Positions 37,327-46,048 of a stretch of 64,000 nucleotides of DNA are shown here, piece by piece. Position numbers and translations under genes: made by a program. This DNA comes from Mycolicibacterium bacteremicum (GTDB lineage Bacteria > Actinomycetota > Actinomycetes > Mycobacteriales > Mycobacteriaceae). The notes beneath the pieces are model-generated. The model ran no database searches. It saw nothing but the letters and a program-made list of their open reading frames with translations, and had not been told where the DNA came from. How positions within the stretch are numbered: the stretch's first letter is position 1; every line of letters starts with the position of its first letter. Location of the stretch: NCBI RefSeq assembly GCF_002086115.1, contig NZ_MVHJ01000004.1, positions 62,001 through 126,000 on the forward strand, given 5' to 3'.

Positions 37327-38585
37327 TGGGTTTGGTCGCGCAGTTTCGTAGTTTCGGCTGGCCAAGCCGGCTGCTCATGGTCAACCAGTTCGGCATCAAT
37401 CTGGGCTTCTATATGTTGATGCCCTATCTGGCCGGATATCTGGCGGGTCCGCTGGGTCTTGCCGCGTGGGCGGTCGGATTGGTGTTGGGTGTGCGCAACT
37501 TCTCCCAGCAGGGCATGTTCCTCATCGGTGGCACACTGGCTGATCGGCTCGGATACAAACCGCTCATCGTCGGAGGCTGTGTGTTGCGCACAGTGGGATT
37601 CGGACTGCTTGTCGTCGCCGAATCTCTACCATTTATGTTGATTGCCTCGGCGGCAACGGGTTTCGCCGGAGCACTGTTCAATCCCGCGGTGCGCGCCTAC
37701 GTGGCCGCCGATGCAGGTGAGCGGCGGGTCGAGGCGTTCGCACTGTTCAACGTCTTCTATCAGGCAGGAATTCTGGCCGGCCCGTTGGTCGGTCTGGCAC
37801 TGATGTTCGTGGACTTCCGGATGACCGCAGCGGCAGCCGCGATCGTGTTCGCAGCCCTGACCCTGGCCCAACTGTTCGCGCTGCCACAACGGATCGCCGC
37901 GGCGCCGGCCACGAAGACCTCGGTGCTGCAGGATTGGCGTTCGGTCGCATCCAACCGGTCGTTTCTGCTGTTCGCCGCGGCCATGATCGGCTCCTATGTG
38001 TTGTCGTTCCAGGTCTATCTGGCCTTGCCGCTACATGCCCGGAAGCTGTTGCCAGGCCACGATTCGGTGGTCACCGCGATGATCTTCGTGGTATCCGGAC
38101 TTGTCGCGATCGGCGGGCAGATGCGTATCACCCGCTGGTTCGCCCGGCGGTGGGGTTCGGGGCGATCGCTCACGATCGGCATGCTGATCTTGGCGGCCGC
38201 CTTCCTGCCGTTGGTGGTGCTGCCCGAGGCCGGGCGAGCCGGCACGGTGGCGGCGGTGGCGGCATTGCTGCTGGCGACGGGCATACTCGCGGTGGGCTCG
38301 GCTGCGGTGTTCCCGTTCGAGATGGACACGGTGGTGTCGCTGGCCGACGGCCGCCTCGTCGGGACGCATTACGGTTTTTACAACACAATCGTCGGCGTGG
38401 GCATCCTGGCCGGCAATCTCGCCACCGGATGGCTGCTTCAGGCGATGAATGCTCTGGGCCGACCTGAACTTGTGTGGGTGCTGCTCAGCCTGATCGGAGG
38501 AGTGTCCGCCATCGGACTGTTCGGCCTGGACCGGCGTGGCCGCCTCGATCCCGCACCGGCCGTCGACGGGAGGGTCACTACATGA
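37326..38585 (+). CDS. MFS transporter (Rv0849-like)
   Basis: A 419-aa major facilitator with twelve predicted spans. The loop 2-3 motif appears as GGTLADRLGYKP (about 72-83), and the second half has the equivalent RWFARRWGSGRS. Length and position match Rv0849, which follows cysK2 in M. tuberculosis. Coupled to cysK2 by a one-base overlap. The substrate is unknown; an exporter of a sulfur compound or drug is plausible. It ends shortly before a convergent, broken cell-wall hydrolase gene. Confidence 0.88.
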   Translation: MGLVAQFRSFGWPSRLLMVNQFGINLGFYMLMPYLAGYLAGPLGLAAWAVGLVLGVRNFSQQGMFLIGGTLADRLGYKPLIVGGCVLRTVGFGLLVVAESLPFMLIASAATGFAGALFNPAVRAYVAADAGERRVEAFALFNVFYQAGILAGPLVGLALMFVDFRMTAAAAAIVFAALTLAQLFALPQRIAAAPATKTSVLQDWRSVASNRSFLLFAAAMIGSYVLSFQVYLALPLHARKLLPGHDSVVTAMIFVVSGLVAIGGQMRITRWFARRWGSGRSLTIGMLILAAAFLPLVVLPEAGRAGTVAAVAALLLATGILAVGSAAVFPFEMDTVVSLADGRLVGTHYGFYNTIVGVGILAGNLATGWLLQAMNALGRPELVWVLLSLIGGVSAIGLFGLDRRGRLDPAPAVDGRVTT

Positions 38586-38604
38586 CGCCGCCGACGATCG
38601 CGGG

Positions 38605-39375
38605 TCAGCTTTCGATGATGCGTACCACGTAGGGCGTCATGCCCGAGGTGCGGACGGGGGAGACCTTGATGGGCACGCCGGTCTGCTGTGCTTCGAGCAT
38701 CCGGCCCCCGCCGAGGTAGATCGCTTCGTGTTGGCCGCCCTCCGGGCCCTAGAACAGCAGGTCGCCCCGCTTGGCTTCCGACGGGGCGACTTTGCGTCCC
38801 GCGTCGTACTGATCACCGGAGTAGCGGGGCAGCACGATGCCCACACCGGCGAACGCGTAGCGGGTCAGCCCGGAGCAGTCGAAGCCCACCGTTCCCGCGC
38901 CCTGGTTGATGCCGCGGCTCGGGCCTTCCAGCGTGCCGCCACCCCAGGAGTAGGGCACACCGAGTTGGGTGCCGGCCCGGCGGATGACGTGCTCGATGGC
39001 CTGGGCGCCGTAGACCCGGTTGCCGCGGATGCTGGTGGCGGGGCTTGCTGTCGGGCCCAGGATGCCCAAGGTGCTCAAAAACCGACGCCCCATGGCCAGG
39101 GCGGTCTGTGTCGCGGATGCACTGGCCTGCAACGACGCGTTGGCGATGGCAATAGGGTCGCCGGGTGCGCCCGCACTGACAACCTGCGGCAGACTCGGAT
39201 CCCAATGCCCGCCTGCGTGTTCGGCGGTCGCGGTTGGTGTCGACACCAGTAGTGACGCTGCGGCCAGGCAGATCGCCACGGCATACCGCGCGCCGGCACA
39301 TGATGCGCGAGAGCGAGTTTGCTGTCGGATGCCGCCCGCCCTGCTTCCGCATCCGCATCGATTCCCCTGGGTCAC
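38605..39375 (-). pseudogene. NlpC/P60 cell-wall endopeptidase gene with an internal TAG
   Basis: A RipD-like secreted peptidoglycan hydrolase interrupted by one stop codon. Reading from ATG 39375, a signal peptide is followed by a helical region and then the NlpC/P60 domain, with the catalytic-type cysteine in VGFDCSGL. After KRGDLLF the codon that is normally tyrosine (FYGP) is TAG at 38749-38751. The same frame then continues as normal with GPEGGQHEAIYLGGG, including the catalytic-type histidine, to VSPVRTSGMTPYVVRII and a stop at 38605. The intact product would be 256 aa. A TAC-to-TAG change or a sequencing error explains it; the truncated 208-aa product lacks the histidine. Confidence 0.8.
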
Positions 39376-39515
39376 ATCGCCTCCTTCATGTTGCTGTCGA
39401 TGATGCGTCCTCAGGCCGAGTTGTCAGGTCATCAGATGATCGATGTGACAACAACATACGTATTTGCTACGCACTCAGTGTGAGTCCGCGGTATGCGCAT
39501 TCACCAGTGTTTCCA

Positions 39516-39532
39516 TGAAGATTCAATGAAGG
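39516..39532 (-). promoter_or_regulatory. Island direct repeat, site B
   Basis: On the plus strand TGAAGA-N5-TGAAGG, so the minus strand reads CCTTCA-N5-TCTTCA with the same 11-base period as sites A and C. It lies 141 bases upstream of the NlpC/P60 start and 126 bases before copZ, so either could be the target. Confidence 0.55.
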
Positions 39533-39582
39533 AAATCGCCACTTTGGACAGGGCGCTGTCACGGCGATCTGCAGGCTTGCGC

Positions 39583-39601
39583 TATACCCCCGCGGGGTAT
39601 A
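39583..39601. promoter_or_regulatory. CsoR/RicR-type copper operator in the copZ promoter
   Basis: TATACCCC-CGC-GGGGTATA is a perfect palindrome with 8-bp arms, matching the TACCC...GGGTA pattern bound by the copper-sensing CsoR and RicR repressors. It overlaps a TATAAC -10 element (39598-39603) with TTGCGC 15 bases upstream. Copper would release the repressor and open the copZ-copB operon. Confidence 0.8.
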
Positions 39602-39657
39602 ACTTCGGGCTTTAGAGATCGCACCGGGAAGGCCGGCCGAGAGGAAGTGGAGCGCGC

Positions 39658-39870
39658 ATGAGCACGACGACCTACACCGTGACAGGCATGTCGTGCGGCC
39701 ATTGCGAAGCTTCCGTGCGTGCGGAGGTCGGGGGGCTGGACGGAGTCGCCGATGTCGAGGTCAGCGCCGAAACCGGCACCCTCACCGTGACTTCGGACGG
39801 ATCCGTCGACGATGCGCAGGTCAGAACCGCCGTCGCTGAGGCGGGATACACTGCGGTGCGGGTCCGGTGA
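39658..39870 (+). CDS. copZ: Copper chaperone CopZ
   Basis: A 70-aa heavy-metal-associated domain protein with the Cu(I) site GMSCGHC (C13 and C16) in a ferredoxin-like fold. It shuttles Cu(I) to the ATPase whose gene overlaps its stop codon by four bases. GAGGAAG upstream serves as ribosome site. The promoter carries a CsoR/RicR-type operator, so expression should rise with copper. Confidence 0.93.
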   Translation: MSTTTYTVTGMSCGHCEASVRAEVGGLDGVADVEVSAETGTLTVTSDGSVDDAQVRTAVAEAGYTAVRVR

Positions 39871-41939
39871 ACGGAGGTCACGCCGAACATCAGGAAGGTC
39901 CAGACGCCGCGACCGAGCTGCAACATCACGGAAACCAAAGCCACGGTCACGGCGGGCACGGCGACCACGTGGCCGCGTTCCGGAAACTGTTCTGGATCAA
40001 CCTGATAATCGCCATCCCGGTGGTGGCATTCTCGTCGATGTTCGCCATGCTCGTCGGCTACGACATCCCCTCCCTCGACGGCGCACAGTGGATAGCTCCG
40101 GTGCTGGGGACGGTCATGTACGTAGTCGGCGGCCGGCCCTTCCTGACCGGCGCCGTCAGCGAGATACGCTCCCGCAAGCCAGGAATGATGCTGCTGATCG
40201 GACTGGCCATCACCGTCGCGTTCCTCGCTTCGTGGGGTGCCAGCCTCGGCGTGCTGCACCACGAACTCGAATTCTGGTGGGAACTGGCCCTGCTCATTGT
40301 CATCATGCTGCTGGGGCACTGGGTGGAAATGCGCTCGCTGGCTCAGACGACGTCAGCCTTGGACTCACTGGCCGCGTTGTTGCCAGACGAGGCAGAGAAG
40401 GTCGACGGGGAGCACACCGTCACCGTGGCACCGGCCGATCTGCGTGTCGGTGACGTGGTGGTGATTCGCCCGGGCGGGAGCGTCCCCGCCGACGGAACCA
40501 TCGTCGACGGCCGCGCCGACATGGACGAATCGATGGTCACGGGGGAATCCCGGCCGGTCGCCCGCGGCGTTGGGGATACTGTCACCGCCGGGACCGTTGC
40601 CACCGACTCCGGCCTGCGCGTGCAGATCACCGCCACCGGCGAGGACACCGCGCTGGCCGGCATCCAACGCCTGGTCGCCGAAGCGCAGAATTCCTCCTCG
40701 CGAGCCCAGCGTCTGGCCGACCGAGCCGCCGGGTGGTTGTTCTGGTTCGCCGTCGCCACCGCGGCCCTCACCGCGGCGCTATGGGCGGCTGCCGGGTATC
40801 CCGACGCCGCGGTGGTCCGCGCGATCACCGTGCTGGTCATCGCGTGCCCGCACGCGCTGGGGCTGGCCATTCCGCTGGTGGTGTCCATCGCAACCGAACG
40901 GGCAGCCCGCGGCGGTGTGCTGATCAAGGACCGTCTCGCGCTGGAAGGCATGCGCACCGTGGACGCCGTGCTGTTCGACAAGACGGGGACTCTCACCAGA
41001 GGTGAACCCACCGTCACCGCGGTACAGGCCGTCGACGGCCATGACGAGCGCACCGTGCTCGCGCTGGCGGCCGCGGCCGAAGCAGACAGCGAGCACCCCC
41101 TGGCCAGGGCGATCGTCCGCGCCGCCGCCGACCGCGGCCTCGTCCTTCCCCACGCGGCCGGCTTCACCTCGTCGCCGGCTGTCGGCGTGACCGCGACCGT
41201 CGACCGCCACCAGATACGGGTGGGCGGGCCCCGACTGCTCGACGAACTCGGCGAATCCGAGATCAACCTCGCCGAACAGTGGCGCGCCGACGGCGCCATC
41301 ATCCTGCACGTGGCCCGCGACGGTGCGGTCATCGGCGGTCTGAGCTTGGCCGATGAGGTGCGCCCGGAATCACGCGATACCGTCGATGCACTGCACAAGC
41401 TCGGGGTCCAGGTCGTCATGATCACCGGTGATGCCGAAGCCGTCGCCCACTCCGTCGGTCAGCAACTGGGCATCGACCGTGTCTTCGCCGGAGTTCGCCC
41501 CGAAGACAAAGCGTCCACAGTGGCTGCATTGCAGCACGAAGGGAGGAAGGTCGCCATGGTCGGCGACGGAGTCAACGACGCGCCCGCCCTCGCGCAAGCC
41601 GACGTCGGCATCGCCATCGGCGCCGGTACCGATGTCGCAATCGCCTCGGCCGGTGTCATTTTGGCCAGCTCGGACCCGCGATCGGTGCTCTCTGTCATCG
41701 AATTGTCGCGGGCCAGTTACCGCAAGATGAAACAGAATCTGTGGTGGGGCGCCGGGTACAACCTCATCTCGGTCCCGCTGGCCGCCGGAATCCTGGCACC
41801 TGTCGGCTTCGTGCTACCCATGTCGATCGGTGCCATCCTGATGTCGCTGTCGACGATCGTCGTGGCCGCGAATGCGCAGCTGTTGCGGCGACTGGACCTT
41901 CGTCCAGAAGCCGGTACCAGCACCGTCCTACAAAGCTGA
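39867..41939 (+). CDS. copB: CopB-type heavy-metal P1B ATPase
   Basis: A 690-aa metal-pumping P-type ATPase. The N-terminus lacks an HMA domain but is His-rich (HHGNQSHGHGGHGDH). The intramembrane metal motif is CPH (ACPHALGLAIPLV, about residue 327), the hallmark of the CopB/P1B-3 group, rather than CPC. Phosphorylation motif DKTGT starts at D371; the nucleotide domain has the SEHPLARA motif; GDGVNDAPAL closes the P domain. It should export copper (Cu+/Cu2+) or silver across the membrane. Translationally coupled to copZ through a GTGA overlap. Confidence 0.92.
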   Translation: MNGGHAEHQEGPDAATELQHHGNQSHGHGGHGDHVAAFRKLFWINLIIAIPVVAFSSMFAMLVGYDIPSLDGAQWIAPVLGTVMYVVGGRPFLTGAVSEIRSRKPGMMLLIGLAITVAFLASWGASLGVLHHELEFWWELALLIVIMLLGHWVEMRSLAQTTSALDSLAALLPDEAEKVDGEHTVTVAPADLRVGDVVVIRPGGSVPADGTIVDGRADMDESMVTGESRPVARGVGDTVTAGTVATDSGLRVQITATGEDTALAGIQRLVAEAQNSSSRAQRLADRAAGWLFWFAVATAALTAALWAAAGYPDAAVVRAITVLVIACPHALGLAIPLVVSIATERAARGGVLIKDRLALEGMRTVDAVLFDKTGTLTRGEPTVTAVQAVDGHDERTVLALAAAAEADSEHPLARAIVRAAADRGLVLPHAAGFTSSPAVGVTATVDRHQIRVGGPRLLDELGESEINLAEQWRADGAIILHVARDGAVIGGLSLADEVRPESRDTVDALHKLGVQVVMITGDAEAVAHSVGQQLGIDRVFAGVRPEDKASTVAALQHEGRKVAMVGDGVNDAPALAQADVGIAIGAGTDVAIASAGVILASSDPRSVLSVIELSRASYRKMKQNLWWGAGYNLISVPLAAGILAPVGFVLPMSIGAILMSLSTIVVAANAQLLRRLDLRPEAGTSTVLQS

Positions 41940-41979
41940 TCGGAAAGTCCTCCCGAAAACCGTTGTGGAGGTGGGCTGC

Positions 41980-42729
41980 TTAATGCTCGTGGCTGGTGTG
42001 GTCGTGTAATGGTTGCGCTGGGGCCACCGGGAGCGGTGCGGCCTCGGCAGGTGGTGCCAGGGGCGGCGCAACGGGTGTGACATTCAGGGGAACAGCAGAG
42101 GCCGGTGCGTGTCCGTGTTGATCGTCGCCGTGATGATCCCCGGCATGCCCGGCATCGGTCCCGTGATGACCGGCATCCGATGGGGTTGGACCGTGATGGT
42201 CGGCACCCGCCTCGGCGGGGCTGTGATGGTGGCCATGACGCTGTCCAGACACGACGCCCACCGTCGAGGCCAGTGTGACGACAGCGACCGCACCGAGTAG
42301 CACTGTCGCACTTGCCATCAACGACACCGGGTTGCCCTGCGCGCCGCGATACCAGATCCAGCCGGCACCCATCACGACGTAGATCTGAAGCAGCAGTGCC
42401 GCCAGGTCAGCACCCTGCACCACTTCCGGTTGGCCGGCGTGCGGGCCGAACGGGGTGCCCGCAGTGCGGGACAGTGCCCACAACGCCATCGCGCCGACGT
42501 TGAGCACGACGCCCGCGGCCAGAACCGAGACCGTCGTCCTGACCAGCACCGCCCGCGCCCAGATCAGTTGCAACAGAGCGAGAACGGCGAAAAATGCGCC
42601 GGACAATGGCCATTCCTGCCAATGTGCCGGTACCACCGCAAAGTGAACAACCGCAGCTCCGAGAGACGCCAACGCCGCACACCGGGCCGCCAGCCTGCTG
42701 TCGGTTCTGGGCGCCGCCTTGATAGCCAC
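41980..42729 (-). CDS. Membrane protein with His-rich C-terminal tail
   Basis: A 249-aa protein with four to five hydrophobic segments in its first 160 residues, then a long tail rich in histidine and aspartate (HGHHHSPAEAGADHH, later HDHTSHEH at the very end) with a proline/alanine spacer. The tail looks like a metal-binding sponge. It converges on copB, and its place in the metal island supports a metal-handling role. I do not recognise the family. GTG 42729 is chosen; a TTG at 42765 would add twelve residues. Confidence 0.65.
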   Translation of the reverse strand: MAIKAAPRTDSRLAARCAALASLGAAVVHFAVVPAHWQEWPLSGAFFAVLALLQLIWARAVLVRTTVSVLAAGVVLNVGAMALWALSRTAGTPFGPHAGQPEVVQGADLAALLLQIYVVMGAGWIWYRGAQGNPVSLMASATVLLGAVAVVTLASTVGVVSGQRHGHHHSPAEAGADHHGPTPSDAGHHGTDAGHAGDHHGDDQHGHAPASAVPLNVTPVAPPLAPPAEAAPLPVAPAQPLHDHTSHEH

Positions 42730-42868
42730 CGTCCGATGATGGCAGGGCGCCAACAGCGACAACACGGGACGACATCACATCTGGACCCGACCGAGACTCA
42801 TCTGTAATGCCCTCTCACGGTGGGCTGCCGGAGGCGCATGACGAGGGCACGAGCCTGACGTCGCACCG

Positions 42869-43441
42869 TCACTTTTCCCGAGCAGGCACCTCCGGCGGCT
42901 TCGCCACCCAGCGCGAAGTCAAAGCGTCGATGATGGCTCGTTGCTGCGCTTCATCGTGGTGGTGCATGAGGAGTCCTTCGACGGTGAAGATGCCGATCAT
43001 GACTTCGGCGTCCACGGTCGACGCAGGAAGCCCGTAGCTCTGAAGTTCGAAGTGCAGCAGGCTGCCGGTGATCGTGTGGAAGTTCTGATGCCATTCGGCG
43101 ATGGCGGCGGAGTGCTCGACGCGGGCATGCACGGTGGTCACAAGCCGGCTCATGTCGGTGAGTTGACCGACAATCCATAGCACCCGCTCGGCAATCGGTT
43201 GGCCCGCGATCGCCTCATACTGCGGCCACACGTCGGCCATGACAGCGGTCAGAACCGCGATCAGCACATCGTCCTTGTCCGCGAAGTACCAGTAGATGGT
43301 GTTCGGTGCGACGCCGGCTTCCTTCGCGAGCCGGCTCATCGAGGTGGCGTCGTAGCCGTCCTCGATGAAGAGACGCCGGGCCGCCGTCACGATCTCGGCG
43401 CGCTTCTCGTCGGCGGCCTGTGGCCGCTTGTTGCGTGCCAT
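42869..43441 (-). CDS. TetR-family transcriptional regulator
   Basis: A 190-aa TetR repressor with a textbook helix-turn-helix (MSRLAKEAGVAPNTIYWYFADKD, about 36-58; core AKEAGVAPNTIYWYF). The ligand domain is unassigned. It is divergent from the hydrolase/BVMO/SDR operon. Two perfect palindromes lie between the start codons, so it very probably represses that operon and itself. ATG 43441 is chosen since the upstream frame crosses those operators. Confidence 0.9.
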   Translation of the reverse strand: MARNKRPQAADEKRAEIVTAARRLFIEDGYDATSMSRLAKEAGVAPNTIYWYFADKDDVLIAVLTAVMADVWPQYEAIAGQPIAERVLWIVGQLTDMSRLVTTVHARVEHSAAIAEWHQNFHTITGSLLHFELQSYGLPASTVDAEVMIGIFTVEGLLMHHHDEAQQRAIIDALTSRWVAKPPEVPAREK

Positions 43442-43470
43442 GACGTCCCCTCTGTGAAACGGCTGGATCA

Positions 43471-43499
43471 CATCTTCTTGGATGCCATTCAAGAAGATG
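43471..43499. promoter_or_regulatory. TetR operator 1 (10-bp arms)
   Basis: CATCTTCTTG (43471-43480) and CAAGAAGATG (43490-43499) form a perfect inverted repeat around a 9-base centre, 29 bases upstream of the TetR start. Confidence 0.7.
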
Positions 43500-43507
43500 C
43501 TACGTTC

Positions 43508-43526
43508 TGTTGAACGCCATTCAACA
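43508..43526. promoter_or_regulatory. TetR operator 2 (7-bp arms)
   Basis: TGTTGAA-CGCCA-TTCAACA is a perfect inverted repeat 21 bases upstream of the hydrolase GTG start, where it would block the promoter or early elongation. It shares the GCCATTCAA core with operator 1. Confidence 0.65.
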
Positions 43527-43547
43527 TACTCGCCAAGGGAGCGCATC

Positions 43548-44483
43548 GTGGCATCACCAAGCAACTACGTCCGACACGACGTCACCTTCGACTCCGACGG
43601 CACGACGTGTGCCGCCTGGCTCTACCGGCCCGACGGCACGCAGAATCCGCCGATCGTCGTGCTGGCCCACGGCTTCGCCGCCTTCCGCGAACTGCGCCTG
43701 GATGCCTACGCCGCACGATTCGCCCAGGCAGGCTATGCCGCGCTGGTGTTCGACTACCGGCACTGGGGAGCCAGCGAGGGGCAACCCCGCCGCGTCCTCG
43801 ACATCGCCAAACAGCAGGCGGACTGGCGGGCCGCCATCGCCTACGCCCGCAGCCTGGACAACGTCGACACCACGCGGGTGGTGGGCTGGGGTTCCTCGTT
43901 CGGCGGCGGCCACGTGCTCAGCCTGGCCGCCCGCGACCGCGCGTTCGCGGCCGCCATCGTCCAGGTGCCTCACGTCAGCGGACCTGCCTCGGCGTTCTCT
44001 CAATCTCCGAAGCTGGTCGCGCGCCTCGTCGCCGCAGGCCTTCGCGACCAGGTCGGCGCGTGGCTCGGGCGTGCGCCGCACCGCGTCACGTCCATCGGCA
44101 GGCCCGGCGACTTCGCGATGATGACCTCACCCGGCGCGTACGAACTCGTCGAGGAGATGGCCGGGGGTGAAGCGGCCGAGCATATGCGTGCGCAACTTGA
44201 GGCCGAGAACGACGTGGCCGCCCGCATCGCACTGTGGATCCCGTTCTACTCACCGGGTCGCGCGGCAGCGAAGATCACCGCGCCGACCCTGGTGCAACTC
44301 GCCACGAAGGACGATGTCACGCCGTACGCGAAGGCTCGAAAGATCGTGGCCCGCATACCGAAGGGAGAGGTGAAGTCCTACGACATCTCCCACTTCGAGC
44401 CCTACCTGGACCCGCACTTCGAGCAGATCGTCACCGATCAGATCGCGTTCCTGGACCGCCACGTCGGCGGTGGCACCCGATGA
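43548..44483 (+). CDS. Alpha/beta hydrolase
   Basis: A 311-aa alpha/beta-hydrolase resembling the dienelactone hydrolase/X-Pro dipeptidyl-peptidase-like group. The nucleophile elbow is GWGSSFGGG (about 120-128, serine in the second S), with an oxyanion-side HGFAAF near 42 and a likely catalytic histidine in DISHFEPY near the C-terminus. GTG 43548 is preceded by AAGGGA. In an operon with a Baeyer-Villiger-type monooxygenase it would naturally hydrolyse the ester or lactone product. Confidence 0.85.
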   Translation: MASPSNYVRHDVTFDSDGTTCAAWLYRPDGTQNPPIVVLAHGFAAFRELRLDAYAARFAQAGYAALVFDYRHWGASEGQPRRVLDIAKQQADWRAAIAYARSLDNVDTTRVVGWGSSFGGGHVLSLAARDRAFAAAIVQVPHVSGPASAFSQSPKLVARLVAAGLRDQVGAWLGRAPHRVTSIGRPGDFAMMTSPGAYELVEEMAGGEAAEHMRAQLEAENDVAARIALWIPFYSPGRAAAKITAPTLVQLATKDDVTPYAKARKIVARIPKGEVKSYDISHFEPYLDPHFEQIVTDQIAFLDRHVGGGTR

Positions 44484-45985
44484 GTGCCTCGTCGTCAACC
44501 GACCGGACGCTGCCCGGGGCTGTCCATACCCTGGTGGTCGGCGCCGGGTTCGCCGGTTTGGCCGCCGCGGCCGCGGTATTGCGCGCCGACCCTCATGCCG
44601 ACGTGCTCATCATCGAGCGTGCCGACGAGGTCGGCGGGACATGGCGCGACAACACCTACCCCGGGTGTGCGTGCGACGTGCCGACATCGCTGTACTCGTT
44701 CTCCTTTGCCCCCAGCGCGAAATGGAGTCACACCTTCGCCCGCCAACCCGAGATCTACCGCTACCTCGTCGCGGTCGCCGATCAGACCGGGTTGCGCGGA
44801 CGGCTGATCACCGGGTGCGAGCTCCTGGGCGCGGTGTGGAATGCCGACCGGCAGTGCTGGCAGGTCCAGACCTCCCTCGGCGAGTTGGCCGCGACGGCCC
44901 TGGTCGCCGCGACCGGTGCGTTGTCCACCCCGAAGCTGCCCGATGTGCCGGGACTGAACGTCTTCGGCGGCACGGTGTTTCATTCCGCCACCTGGGATCA
45001 TGAGCACGATCTGACCGGCGAGCGGGTCGCGGTCATCGGTACCGGGGCCTCGGCAGTGCAGTTCGTGCCCGAGATCGCCGACCGCACCGCCCACCTGACG
45101 GTGTTCCAACGCACCCCGGCATGGGTGATGCCCCGGCTCGACCGCACCCTGGGCCGTCTCGAAAAGAGCCTGTACCGCCGAATTCCGCTGACACAGAAGC
45201 TTGTGCGGGGGATGGTGTACGGCTACCGCGAGATCTATCTCGCGGCGCTGGCGCACCTGACCTGGCTGCTGCCGCTGGTCCAACTCGTTGCCAAGGCGCA
45301 ACTGCGCCGCCAGGTGCCCGACCCGGCGCTGCGCCGAGCACTGACCCCGAACTTCACCATCGGCTGCAAACGGATCCTGCTCACCAACGACTGGTTGCCC
45401 ACGCTGGCCCGCGACGATGTCGCCGTCGTGACGACCGCTTTGGCAGAGGTCACCGAAACCGGTGTCCGCGACGGCGCCGGCCAACATCACGACGTCGACA
45501 CGATCATCTTCGCGACCGGCTTCACCCCCACCGAGCCACCGGTGGCGCACCTGCTGACCGGCACCGACGGTGCGACGCTGGCCGCGCACTGGGCGGGCAG
45601 TCCCAGTGCGCACCTCGGCATCACGGTGCCAGGTTTCCCCAACCTGTTTCTGATGTACGGACCGAATACGAACCTCGGCCACAGTTCCATCGTCTATATG
45701 CTCGAATCCCAGGCCGCCTACCTCGCCGCGGCCCTGCGGGTGATGCGCGCCGGCGGTGTCGCCTCCGTTGATGTTCGCGCCGACGCGGAGCAGCAGTACA
45801 ACGAGTGGGTCGCCGACGCGCTCACCAACACCGTCTGGAATTCCGGCGGCTGTTCCAGTTGGTATCTGGACTCCCGCGGCCGCAACTCGGTCATGTGGCC
45901 GACGTTCACCTTCCGGTTCCGCGCCCGTACGAAGAGCTTCGACGCGGACAACTACACCATTTGCGGAGTTCCCGAGAACGCTTGA
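44480..45985 (+). CDS. Flavin-containing / Baeyer-Villiger monooxygenase
   Basis: A 501-aa FAD- and NADPH-dependent monooxygenase. FAD site VVGAGFAGLAAAAAVL (about 19-34), GGTWRDNTYPGCACDVP, the BVMO-like fingerprint FGGTVFHSATWDHEHD, then the NADPH site VIGTGASAVQFVPEI. It lacks the N-terminal extension seen in the enzyme at 30.4-32.3 kb. It starts within the hydrolase stop codon (ATGA). A ketone-to-ester step followed by ester hydrolysis is the simplest reading of the operon. Confidence 0.88.
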   Translation: MSASSSTDRTLPGAVHTLVVGAGFAGLAAAAAVLRADPHADVLIIERADEVGGTWRDNTYPGCACDVPTSLYSFSFAPSAKWSHTFARQPEIYRYLVAVADQTGLRGRLITGCELLGAVWNADRQCWQVQTSLGELAATALVAATGALSTPKLPDVPGLNVFGGTVFHSATWDHEHDLTGERVAVIGTGASAVQFVPEIADRTAHLTVFQRTPAWVMPRLDRTLGRLEKSLYRRIPLTQKLVRGMVYGYREIYLAALAHLTWLLPLVQLVAKAQLRRQVPDPALRRALTPNFTIGCKRILLTNDWLPTLARDDVAVVTTALAEVTETGVRDGAGQHHDVDTIIFATGFTPTEPPVAHLLTGTDGATLAAHWAGSPSAHLGITVPGFPNLFLMYGPNTNLGHSSIVYMLESQAAYLAAALRVMRAGGVASVDVRADAEQQYNEWVADALTNTVWNSGGCSSWYLDSRGRNSVMWPTFTFRFRARTKSFDADNYTICGVPENA

Positions 45986-46048
45986 CGCGCATTGCCTTCC
46001 GGCATCCGATAACGACCCCGAACCGACCATGACACGAGAGGAATCCCC

